Source: an uncultured Lachnospiraceae bacterium (GTDB lineage: Bacteria > Bacillota > Clostridia > Lachnospirales > Lachnospiraceae). Taken from it: a DNA stretch of 64,000 nucleotides. Of this stretch, positions 35,482-43,352 are shown piece by piece. The notes under the pieces are model-generated. The model did not search any database. It was not told the origin of the DNA and saw nothing but the letters and a program-made list of their open reading frames with translations. Positions within the stretch are counted from its first letter, which is position 1. Each line of letters starts with the position of its first letter. The position numbers and the translations under genes are program-made. The stretch is taken from NCBI GenBank assembly GCA_910585295.1, contig CAJUDE010000046.1, positions 65,170-129,169 of the forward strand, written 5' to 3'.

Positions 35482-35838
35482 CTATGTATACAACTCCAGA
35501 CTGATCTCAAGCGCTCTGTCCACCTTTTTCAATATATCACTGTCCAGACGGCATACCCTGTCTTTTAGCCGCTGTTTATCTATGGTGCGAAGCTGCTCCA
35601 AAAGCACCACGGAATCTTTCATCAAGTCATACCTTGAGGCCTCCAGCTCCACATGGGTAGGGAGCTTTGCCTTGTTCATTTTAGAAGTAATTGCTGCACA
35701 GATTACGGTGGGGCTGTGCCGGTTCCCCACGTCGTTTTGAATAATCAGCACTGGACGGACGCCCCCCTGCTCTGACCCCACTACCGGGCGCAGGTCTGCA
35801 TAATAAATATCTCCTCTATGAATAACCACTTTCCTCAC
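35482..35838 (-). CDS. mazF: MazF/PemK-family endoribonuclease toxin without a visible antitoxin
   Basis: A 118-residue protein of the CcdB/MazF fold, with HRGDIYYADLRPVVGSEQGG, RPVLIIQNDVGN and TVICAAITSK, the last carrying the catalytic-site Thr/Ser region. MazF cuts mRNA at short sequence motifs. In Bacillus the equivalent gene sits behind alr together with its antitoxin. Here the alr linkage is kept (58-nt gap), but no antitoxin frame exists in the gap or after the toxin. The antitoxin may be elsewhere, or the nuclease may be controlled otherwise. Confidence 0.93.
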   Translation of the reverse strand: MRKVVIHRGDIYYADLRPVVGSEQGGVRPVLIIQNDVGNRHSPTVICAAITSKMNKAKLPTHVELEASRYDLMKDSVVLLEQLRTIDKQRLKDRVCRLDSDILKKVDRALEISLELYT

Positions 35839-35896
35839 ACTCCAAAACTTTATAGGTTATTTCCTATTCTTCCCAATTTTTTCGTGTGTATACAGC

Positions 35897-37066
35897 TTAT
35901 TCCCCAAAATAATCCTGGGTCTCTGTAATTGCCCCCCCTTTGCGGTATACCCTTGGGATGCGTTTGCTCAAATCACAGGCAAATTCATAATTGAACCTGC
36001 CGGATAGATCCCCAATTTCTTCCATGGAGACTTCTTCCCCGCCATCCCTGCCTACTAAGGTCACGGTATCCCCTTCGGACGCCTCCGGGATATGCGTCAC
36101 ATCCACCATAAATTGGTCCATGCAGATGCGCCCGCAAATAGGGGCTTTTTTCCCATGCACCAACACGTAGCCCTTATTGGAAAGGCTTCTGGGATACCCA
36201 TCCCCATACCCCACAGGGACCGTGGCAATCCTTTGGTTTGTTTTCGTCTCATATGTCGCGCCATAACTTATGGCCCTGCCCTGTTCCAGCTCCTTTAGGA
36301 ACACAATGCAGCTTTTTAGGGAAAGCGCCGGCTGCAAATCCAGGTTCCCTTTTTGCACTTCCTCCGAAGGCCATAGCCCATAAAGGGCGATCCCTGCGCG
36401 CACCATGTCCATATTTGCCTCTGGCATGTCGATAATCGCCGCGCTGTTGGAACAATGGCTGACAGGGATAGAAACCCCGCAGCCCTTAAGCATCCGCTTC
36501 ATATCCTGGAATTTTGCCATCTGCCCCTTTGCCATGGTTTTATCTTTGGCATCGGATTTGGCAAAATGGGTAAATACCCCTTCTACTATTATATGTGGCA
36601 TCTTTGCAATCTGTGCAATTTCTTCTGCCGCTTCCTGGCTAACCTGGAACCCAAGGCGGCTTAAGCCTGTGTCAATTTTAATATGGGCTGTAATGCCCCG
36701 CCCCGCCCGCTTTGCATATTCCTCTAGTTCCCTGGCCTGCTTGAGGGAATACACGGTAGGGCGGACGCCCTTGCCTGCCAAAGCCCCAAACTGCTCTGGG
36801 AATACGGCGCCTAAGACCAAAATTGGTTTGTTCAGCCCATGCCTGCGTAAGGTTTCTGCTTCTTCCACCGTAGCTGTAGCGTAACCCCAGACCCGCTCCC
36901 GCATCTCCAGCTCCCTCCCAATGGGGATAGCCCCATGCCCATACCCGTCTGTTTTCACCACACCTATAATTTTAGTATTTTTGTTCAGCGTTTTTTCAAT
37001 TTGGGCAATATTATGGTTGATTGCATCCAGATTAATTTCTGCATACACTCTGCTATATGGCTTCAT
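35897..37066 (-). CDS. alr: Alanine racemase
   Basis: A 389-residue PLP enzyme that makes D-alanine for peptidoglycan. The PLP lysine is Lys38 in GVVKTDGYGHGA (usually KADAYGHG). Other family blocks are HCSNSAAI, RAGIALYGLWPS, VPVGYGDGYPRSLSN and CGRICMDQFMVDVT. The start codon overlaps the end of the upstream nnr gene by 14 bases, so the two are translated together. It is followed by mazF. Length is normal for the family. Confidence 0.95.
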   Translation of the reverse strand: MKPYSRVYAEINLDAINHNIAQIEKTLNKNTKIIGVVKTDGYGHGAIPIGRELEMRERVWGYATATVEEAETLRRHGLNKPILVLGAVFPEQFGALAGKGVRPTVYSLKQARELEEYAKRAGRGITAHIKIDTGLSRLGFQVSQEAAEEIAQIAKMPHIIVEGVFTHFAKSDAKDKTMAKGQMAKFQDMKRMLKGCGVSIPVSHCSNSAAIIDMPEANMDMVRAGIALYGLWPSEEVQKGNLDLQPALSLKSCIVFLKELEQGRAISYGATYETKTNQRIATVPVGYGDGYPRSLSNKGYVLVHGKKAPICGRICMDQFMVDVTHIPEASEGDTVTLVGRDGGEEVSMEEIGDLSGRFNYEFACDLSKRIPRVYRKGGAITETQDYFGE

Positions 37067-38591
37067 TTTTTTCTACCTTCCTTATTTCTTCCTGCTCTTT
37101 CAGGACCTGCGCAACCCCATCAATCAGGTGATGGGCCATCATCCCATACGCCCCCGTCGCCTGAAGCTGCCTGTCTGCCGCCGCCCCATGGAGGTATACC
37201 CCCACAGGGGCAGCCTCTTCTAGCCGCATCCCTTGGGCAGCCAGCCCTGCCAGCACGCCGGACAGCACATCCCCGGCGCCTGCGGCAGCCATCCCATGGT
37301 TGCCGCTGACATTAAAATATGCCCTGCCGTCTGGCAGCGCGGTAATTGTCCTAGCGTCCTTTAGCACACATATTACATGGTATTCTTGCGCAAAATTGCG
37401 CGCAATTTGCAATAACTGCTTCTGAATATCTGCAATGCCCATGCCCGACAGCCTCGCCATTTCCCCCAAATGGGGCGTTACAATTACAGGGGCTTTTGCC
37501 TTTTTTAGCCACTTTAGATGGCTCGCCACAACATTCAGCCCATCTGCATCCAGGATTACCGGCGCTTTTGCATGTTTCAATATGGATTTCACCAGCTTTT
37601 TGGCTGCCTCCCCAGTCCCAATCCCCGGCCCCGCCACAATGGCATCAGCCCAGGAAAGCGCCTTTTCCAACGTCCCTTCCAAATCCTTTGCCCCGCCATA
37701 GGTAGTAAGGATTGCTTCTGGCAGAAGCCCTTGTAAAGCCACGCGGTTTTTTTCCTCTGTAAAAATCCTTACAAGCCCCGCCCCTGTGGCATAAGAGGCT
37801 TTCCCGCTTAAAAACGCCGCCCCCGCCATATTTTTACTGCCCGCAACTGCCAGCACTTTCCCAAAAGTCCCCTTGTTGGAGTAAGGCTTCCGCTCTGGGA
37901 GCAAGGCATAATCCTCTTCCCCAACGCAATACATCGTGGGTTTCTCCCCAAGGAAGCTGTGGCTGCTAATCCCAATGTCTTTTACTAGCACTTTCCCTGC
38001 ATATTCCGCCCCTGGGTAGAGCAACAACCCTGTTTTGGCAAATGCAAACGTCACCGTCAAATCCGCGCGAAAGCCAACCCCTAAAACTGCCCCAGTGTCC
38101 GCATGGATGCCAGACGGGATATCCACGGCAACCTTAAAGCCTGGCCTTGCATTCATCCCGTCCACAAATTGCCGGTAAACGCCTTCCAAATCCCTGGCCA
38201 GCCCAATCCCAAACAGCGCGTCTATTATAACATCAAATTCCTGCATAGGGATAGCGTCGGCCATGGGAACCCCATATTTTTCCAGTATCCCCTTTTGGGC
38301 CTTGGCCTCCTCTGACATTTTATGGTCCCCTGGGGGCATAAGGATGGTGACGCCATACCCCCTTTGCCAGAGCATCCGCCCAATGGCAAGGCCGTCGCCC
38401 CCATTATTCCCAAACCCACATGCCACAAGCGCTGTATGCTTTTTGCCTTTCCCTTTCCCAAAATGGTTTTCCACTTCCTGCACAACGCTAAGGGCGGCCC
38501 GCTCCATCAATACCAGGGAGGGCATCCCAAAATATTCTATTGTATTTTTATCACACTGCTTCATCTGCCTGCTGTCAACCAGAACCTTCAT
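37053..38591 (-). CDS. nnr: Bifunctional NAD(P)HX epimerase/dehydratase
   Basis: A 512-residue fusion that repairs hydrated NAD(P)H. The N-terminal YjeF-N epimerase (about 1-215) shows ALVACGFGNNGGDGLAIGRML and DVIIDALFGIGLARDLEG. The C-terminal ADP-dependent dehydratase (about 230-500) has a ribokinase-like fold with IVAGPGIGTGEAAKKLV, APVILDADGLNVV, TPHLGEMARLSG and GNHGMAAAGAGDVLSGVLAGL. The ATG at 38591 has AGGAGG 5 bases upstream; the longer frame to 38708 overlaps the previous gene. Position before alr is common in Firmicutes. Confidence 0.95.
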   Translation of the reverse strand: MKVLVDSRQMKQCDKNTIEYFGMPSLVLMERAALSVVQEVENHFGKGKGKKHTALVACGFGNNGGDGLAIGRMLWQRGYGVTILMPPGDHKMSEEAKAQKGILEKYGVPMADAIPMQEFDVIIDALFGIGLARDLEGVYRQFVDGMNARPGFKVAVDIPSGIHADTGAVLGVGFRADLTVTFAFAKTGLLLYPGAEYAGKVLVKDIGISSHSFLGEKPTMYCVGEEDYALLPERKPYSNKGTFGKVLAVAGSKNMAGAAFLSGKASYATGAGLVRIFTEEKNRVALQGLLPEAILTTYGGAKDLEGTLEKALSWADAIVAGPGIGTGEAAKKLVKSILKHAKAPVILDADGLNVVASHLKWLKKAKAPVIVTPHLGEMARLSGMGIADIQKQLLQIARNFAQEYHVICVLKDARTITALPDGRAYFNVSGNHGMAAAGAGDVLSGVLAGLAAQGMRLEEAAPVGVYLHGAAADRQLQATGAYGMMAHHLIDGVAQVLKEQEEIRKVEKNEAI

Positions 38592-38664
38592 TGTTTCCTC
38601 CTGCCCCTGCTGCAGCCTTCCCGGCCGCCGCATGTCAAAAAAGACATCCTTAACCATTTTGCGG

Positions 38665-39303
38665 CTAAGGCTGCCTTTCACTTCTTTGCTTTTTGTATTC
38701 ACTGCCATACTTCAAATCAAACGCCCCTGTCACCTGGGCGCCAAAGATATCATGGAGATAGGCGTAGATTTTCTTGTTTTGATCCTCAATCTCCTCTTTG
38801 CGGATAACTTTCCTTTTCAGCTCCATGCGCGTCTTGTTGATCCAGCCTGACAATTCTTCCTTTTCTTTTTCATTGCTGTCCATAATGCCATAACAGTATT
38901 CCATCGTCTCAACCATAAGCAGGCTATTGTCCATTTTCATTAAATCCTGTAATTCTTCTAACTCCCTGCGGCCGGCTTCCATACGTTGGTTGATTTCTGT
39001 AATCAGCCGCCTGTCTTCCTGGAGTTTTGGAGTCCCCTGCCCTTCCTCCCCAATTTCATCCATGTTTACCATAATGTTTTTCATTAATTTATTTTTTAAT
39101 ACTTTTAATTCCTTGAATTCCTGGTTCAGATGCCCTTGCCTAGCCAAATGCTTGTTCAACTTCTGCTCTAGCTTCGCCACCTCTTTTGGCTTGCCGTCCC
39201 CTAGAAACAATTGGTGCCATTTCTGGTCAAGCACCAGTGGGGGCAAATCTTTGCCCTGGGCAATTTGTTTAAATCCCTGGCTTGTATTTTTCTTTTTTCC
39301 CAT
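38665..39303 (-). CDS. Coiled-coil protein of unknown function in the rex operon
   Basis: A 212-residue highly charged, helical protein. Residues about 40-150 read as a coiled coil (KEVAKLEQKLNKHLARQG and ITEINQRMEAGRRELEELQD). There is no signal peptide, membrane segment or enzyme motif. The ATG at 39303 stands 4 nt after the rex stop, with AAGAAGTG as a weak ribosome site. It is followed after 73 nt by nnr. Co-transcription with rex and nnr suggests a cytosolic housekeeping role, but I recognise no family. Confidence 0.7.
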   Translation of the reverse strand: MGKKKNTSQGFKQIAQGKDLPPLVLDQKWHQLFLGDGKPKEVAKLEQKLNKHLARQGHLNQEFKELKVLKNKLMKNIMVNMDEIGEEGQGTPKLQEDRRLITEINQRMEAGRRELEELQDLMKMDNSLLMVETMEYCYGIMDSNEKEKEELSGWINKTRMELKRKVIRKEEIEDQNKKIYAYLHDIFGAQVTGAFDLKYGSEYKKQRSERQP

Positions 39304-39307
39304 ATGA

Positions 39308-39952
39308 TCACTTCTTGTCTTTCGATTTCCCTGTTTTCTCAATGTTGTAAGAAAGCTGCATTAAACTGTCGGAAAGATGCACATTCTCCACCACCACATG
39401 CCCTGGCAGCTCTAAGTCCAAATGCGCAAAATTCCAAATGGCGTTTATTCCAAGGCCCACTAACGTATTCGCCACCTCATCCGCCTTTTCCTTGGGCAGC
39501 GTCAGCGTTGCGATGTCCACCTGGTTCTCTTTTAAAAATTGTTCCAGTTCATCTAACATGCGGACTTTAATCCCTCTGACAGAAATCCCTTTCAATGCTG
39601 GGTTCACATCGAACAGGCCGATAATGACAAACCCCCTTTTCTCAAACTGGATGTAATTGGCAAGGGCCTGCCCCAGCTTCCCCGCCCCAACCACAATGAT
39701 GTTATGCTGCTGGTCCACGCCCATAATCTTGCCAATCTCATCATACAAATATTTCACGTTATAGCCATATCCCTGCATCCCAAAGCCGCCAAAATTATTT
39801 AAATCCTGGCGGATCTGGGATGCAGTCACACGCATTTTCGCGCTTAATTCATTAGAAGAAATGCGCTCCACCCCTTCGTCTAAAAGCTCCCCCAAATATC
39901 TGTAATACCGTGGCATCCTGCGAATGACTGCCTGCGATATTTCTTTCTCCAT
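39308..39952 (-). CDS. rex: Redox-sensing transcriptional repressor Rex
   Basis: A 214-residue regulator that senses the NADH/NAD+ ratio. The N-terminal winged helix (about 1-80) contains PRYYRYLGELLDEGVERISS and VTASQIRQDLNNFGGFG. The Rossmann domain has the NAD-binding GAGKLGQALANY and the later FDVNPALKG. The last helix swaps between subunits in the family. It leads the operon rex, unknown gene, nnr, alr, mazF from a near-perfect promoter. Its targets are usually fermentation genes elsewhere; no Rex operator was recognised at its own promoter. Confidence 0.96.
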   Translation of the reverse strand: MEKEISQAVIRRMPRYYRYLGELLDEGVERISSNELSAKMRVTASQIRQDLNNFGGFGMQGYGYNVKYLYDEIGKIMGVDQQHNIIVVGAGKLGQALANYIQFEKRGFVIIGLFDVNPALKGISVRGIKVRMLDELEQFLKENQVDIATLTLPKEKADEVANTLVGLGINAIWNFAHLDLELPGHVVVENVHLSDSLMQLSYNIEKTGKSKDKK

Positions 39953-39997
39953 TTTCCTGCCTCCTGCCTGACGCCATTCTGTTGCATACTATATTTT

Positions 39998-40026
39998 ATT
40001 ATAATAAACCTGAGAATAGATGTCAA
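39998..40026 (-). promoter_or_regulatory. Consensus sigma-A promoter of the rex operon
   Basis: TTGACA, 17 bases, TATAAT on the minus strand, a perfect match, 46 bases before the rex ATG. It starts directly after the ABC-F gene's stop. Confidence 0.8.
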
Positions 40027-40038
40027 TGTATGGAAATT

Positions 40039-41946
40039 TTATATCAAAGCTTCCCACTGTTCATATAAGGACTCCAATTCCTTTTGCTTCTCTTGGTATT
40101 CCTGGTGCAACTCCTGCAATTTTGCCGAATTGGTCGCAACCTCGCTGTCCAAAAAAGCCTCCTCCAGTTCCTTGACCCTCTGCTCTGCCGCCTCGATTTG
40201 CCCCTCGGTGCGCTTCCTGTCGTTCTCTAGCTTCCGAAGCCTGGCCTGCGCTTCTTTTTTCTGTTTCCACTCTGTTTTATTGCTGCTGGCTTCCTCTGCT
40301 TTCTGCACCGCCTCTTTGCCAGGGGCATAGATTGGGGTCAGTTCTTTACATTTCTCCAAATAATAATCGTAATTCCCAATATAATTTACAAGGGTTTCCC
40401 CAGTTAGGTCTAAAATCCTGGTTGCTGCCTTATTGATAAAATATCGGTCATGGGACACGAAAAATACAGTCCCCGCATATCGGTTTAACGCCTGTTCCAA
40501 AATTTCTTTGGATGTGATGTCCAAATGGTTGGTCGGCTCATCCAGGATTAAAAAATTTGCCTCTGACAGCATCAGCTTTGCCAAGGACACGCGCCCCCGT
40601 TCCCCGCCGCTTAGTTCTGAAATCCGTTTAAAGACCTCATCTCCTGTAAAAAGGAACGCTGCCAGCACATTTCGGATTTCTGTGTTTGTCAGGCTTGGGT
40701 ATTCATCTGAAATTTCTTCTACCAATGTTTTCTCTTTATGGAGGACTTGATGCTCCTGGTCATAATACCCGATATGCACATTTGCGCCCAGGCGGACCGT
40801 GCCGCCGTCCGCCTGGACCATGCCGTTGATGATTTTTAAGATTGTGGTCTTCCCCGTCCCATTGTCGCCAATCAGCGCCACGCGCTCGCCGCGCTTAATT
40901 TCAAAGGACAAATCGCCAAACAGCCGCTGCCCTGGGTAAGACTTTGCCAGGCCGTCCACCGACAGCACGTCGTTGCCGCTGGCAATCCTTGGCGTTAGCC
41001 TTAAGTGGATGTCCGTATTTTCTTCCACAGGCTTTTCCAGCCGCTCTATTTTATCCAGCATTTTCTCCCGGCTTTCCGCCCGCCGGATAGACTTCTCCCG
41101 ATTAAAGGATTTTAACTTAGCAATAACCTCTTCCTGGTGCTTGATTTGCTGCTGCTGGTTATAATACTGTTTCAACTGGGCTTCCCGTACCTGTGCTTTT
41201 TTCACTGCATAATCGCTGTAATTCCCAGAAAACACCGATACTTTGCAGCGGTCCAGCTCCACCACTTTGCGGACCACCCGGTCCAGAAAATATCGGTCAT
41301 GGCTTACAATCACCACCGCGCCCTTGTAATTCAACAGAAACGTTTCTAGCCAAGTGATAGAGCCAATGTCCAGATGGTTGGTCGGCTCGTCCAATAAGAT
41401 CACATCCGGCTTTGTCACCAACAGCTTCCCCAGGCAAACCCTGGTGCGCTGCCCGCCAGATAATTCCTGCATATGTTTTGTAAATTCTTCATCCAAGAAC
41501 CCTAAGCCTTTCAACACCCCTGTCACTTCACTTTTATAGGAAGCGCCGCCTTTTTGCTCAAATTCCAGGTTCCGGCGGTTGTAGCTTTCCATTAATTTCT
41601 CCAGGTCCTCCCCCTTAAGGAGGCTCATCTGCTGCTCCATCCGTATTAATTCCTGCTGCATGGCAATCAAATCCTGTTTTGCAGAAAGCACTTCTTCATA
41701 TATTGTCCGGTTCCCGGCGATATCTGGATTTTGGGGCAGGTAGCCAATAGACTTATTCTTGGCAAGGGACACTTCCCCCTCGTCTGCTTCTAACTCCCCC
41801 ATAATAATCCGAAGCAAGGTTGTCTTCCCCGCCCCGTTGATGCCTACAATTGCCGCCTTCTCATTCTCTTCTATATGGAAGGAGGCATGTTGTATGATTT
41901 CGTCTGCGCCAAAGGCTTTGCTAATGTTTTGGCAGGCTAAAATCAT
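40039..41946 (-). CDS. ABC-F family ATPase
   Basis: A 635-residue soluble protein with two ATP-binding cassettes and no membrane domain. Walker A motifs are GINGAGKTT near residue 36 and GDNGTGKTT near residue 360; ABC signatures LSGGQRTRVCLGKLL and LSGGERGRVSLAKLM; Walker B DEPTNHLDI twice. The linker is charged (KSFNREKSIRRAESREKM) and the C-terminal 100 residues are a coiled coil, as in the YdiF/Uup groups. ABC-F proteins act on the ribosome (translation rescue or antibiotic protection). Nothing here indicates a resistance subtype, so a housekeeping role is likely. Confidence 0.93.
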   Translation of the reverse strand: MILACQNISKAFGADEIIQHASFHIEENEKAAIVGINGAGKTTLLRIIMGELEADEGEVSLAKNKSIGYLPQNPDIAGNRTIYEEVLSAKQDLIAMQQELIRMEQQMSLLKGEDLEKLMESYNRRNLEFEQKGGASYKSEVTGVLKGLGFLDEEFTKHMQELSGGQRTRVCLGKLLVTKPDVILLDEPTNHLDIGSITWLETFLLNYKGAVVIVSHDRYFLDRVVRKVVELDRCKVSVFSGNYSDYAVKKAQVREAQLKQYYNQQQQIKHQEEVIAKLKSFNREKSIRRAESREKMLDKIERLEKPVEENTDIHLRLTPRIASGNDVLSVDGLAKSYPGQRLFGDLSFEIKRGERVALIGDNGTGKTTILKIINGMVQADGGTVRLGANVHIGYYDQEHQVLHKEKTLVEEISDEYPSLTNTEIRNVLAAFLFTGDEVFKRISELSGGERGRVSLAKLMLSEANFLILDEPTNHLDITSKEILEQALNRYAGTVFFVSHDRYFINKAATRILDLTGETLVNYIGNYDYYLEKCKELTPIYAPGKEAVQKAEEASSNKTEWKQKKEAQARLRKLENDRKRTEGQIEAAEQRVKELEEAFLDSEVATNSAKLQELHQEYQEKQKELESLYEQWEALI

Positions 41947-42079
41947 GGTTCTCTCTCCTTTTCTTCGGGCAATCGTCCCAAAAGCCCAATTTCAAATCTG
42001 TTATCCCTATCCTGTGGCCCCTAAGGGCGGCGCACGCGCTGAAACCTGCCTTCCTTAAGCCTCAATCCGCCTGCCGCCC

Positions 42080-43288
42080 TTAAAACAACCCTTCCAATGT
42101 CTCTCGGATTGCCTTGATAAACCCTTCGCTGTCCAAAACAGTAGGATGCTCTAAAGTAGTGATTAGGGCCAGGTCTTTCGTCATTTTCCCAGCTTCAATG
42201 GTAGAAAGGCATGCCCGCTCCAATTTATCGGCAAAGGCGCTAAGCTCTGGCAGGCTGTCTAACTCCCCGCGTTTGCGCAGCGCCCCGGTCCATGCAAAGA
42301 TTGTCGCCACAGAGTTGGTGGAAGTCCCTTCCCCTTTTAAATGTTTATAGTAATGGCGCTGCACGGTCCCATGGGCAGCTTCATATTCATAATACCCTTC
42401 TGGGGATACCAAAACAGAAGTCATCATGGCGAGGGAGCCAAAAGCGGAGCTTACCATATCGCTCATCACATCCCCGTCATAATTCTTGCATGCCCAGATA
42501 AAGCCTCCTTCTGCCTTCATAATCCGTGCAACCGCATCGTCAATTAAGGTATAGAAATACTCAATGCCTGCCTCCTGGAATTTCCCATCATATTCTTTGT
42601 CATATATTTCCTGGAAAATGTCTTTAAAGGTGTGGTCATATTTTTTAGAAATGGTGTCTTTGGTGGCGAACCACAAATCCTGTTTTGTGTCCAGCGCAAA
42701 GTTAAAGCAGCTCCTTGCAAAGCTCTCAATGGAGCCGTTTAAGTTATGCTGTCCCTGGACAATGCCCGCCCCGGTAAACGCATGGATTAATTCCCTTGTC
42801 TCGCTCCCGTCTTCTGCCGTGTAAACCAACTCGCATTTCCCTGCCCCTGGGATTTTCAGCTCGCTTGCCTTATACACATCCCCATAAGCGTGGCGGGCAA
42901 TGGTAATTGGCTTCTTCCAATTCCTTACGCATGGCTCAATGCCTTTTACCGTAATCGGCGCGCGGAACACCGTACCATCCAAAATCGCACGGATTGTCCC
43001 ATTGGGGCTTTTCCACATCTGTTTCAGCCCATATTCCTCCACACGTGCAGCATTGGGGGTGATGGTAGCGCATTTCACCGCAACGCCATACTTTTTCGTC
43101 GCATTTGCCGAGTCAAACGTAACCTGGTCGTCTGTCTCATTCCGGTGTTCCAGCCCCAAGTCATAATACTCTGTCTTTAAGTCCACATAAGGGCAGATCA
43201 ATTCATCTTTAATCATTTTCCAAAGAATGCGGGTCATTTCATCTCCGTCCATCTCAACTAACGGCGTCTCCATCTTAATTTTTTCCAT
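42080..43288 (-). CDS. icd: NADP-dependent isocitrate dehydrogenase
   Basis: A 402-residue enzyme that converts isocitrate to 2-oxoglutarate. It belongs to the eukaryote-like type II group: PLVEMDGDEMTRILW at the N-terminus, the substrate loop TITPNAARVEEYGLKQMWKSPNGTIR, KDTISKKYDHTFKDIFQEIY, and the NADP site GTVQRHYYKHLKGEGTSTN. The ATG at 43288 has AGGAGGAAAGAAA before it; the longer frame to 43333 overlaps the promoter. It stands alone behind a good promoter and presumably supplies 2-oxoglutarate for glutamate synthesis. Confidence 0.95.
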   Translation of the reverse strand: MEKIKMETPLVEMDGDEMTRILWKMIKDELICPYVDLKTEYYDLGLEHRNETDDQVTFDSANATKKYGVAVKCATITPNAARVEEYGLKQMWKSPNGTIRAILDGTVFRAPITVKGIEPCVRNWKKPITIARHAYGDVYKASELKIPGAGKCELVYTAEDGSETRELIHAFTGAGIVQGQHNLNGSIESFARSCFNFALDTKQDLWFATKDTISKKYDHTFKDIFQEIYDKEYDGKFQEAGIEYFYTLIDDAVARIMKAEGGFIWACKNYDGDVMSDMVSSAFGSLAMMTSVLVSPEGYYEYEAAHGTVQRHYYKHLKGEGTSTNSVATIFAWTGALRKRGELDSLPELSAFADKLERACLSTIEAGKMTKDLALITTLEHPTVLDSEGFIKAIRETLEGLF

Positions 43289-43322
43289 TTTCTTTCCTCC
43301 TGTATTTATAAAATCTGTGATA

Positions 43323-43352
43323 ATTGTATACATTTATGGGTTTTTCTGTCAA
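43323..43352 (-). promoter_or_regulatory. Sigma-A promoter of icd
   Basis: TTGACA with TACAAT at 18 bases (or TATACA at 16) on the minus strand. The -35 box overlaps the stop codon of the transglutaminase gene. Confidence 0.55.
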
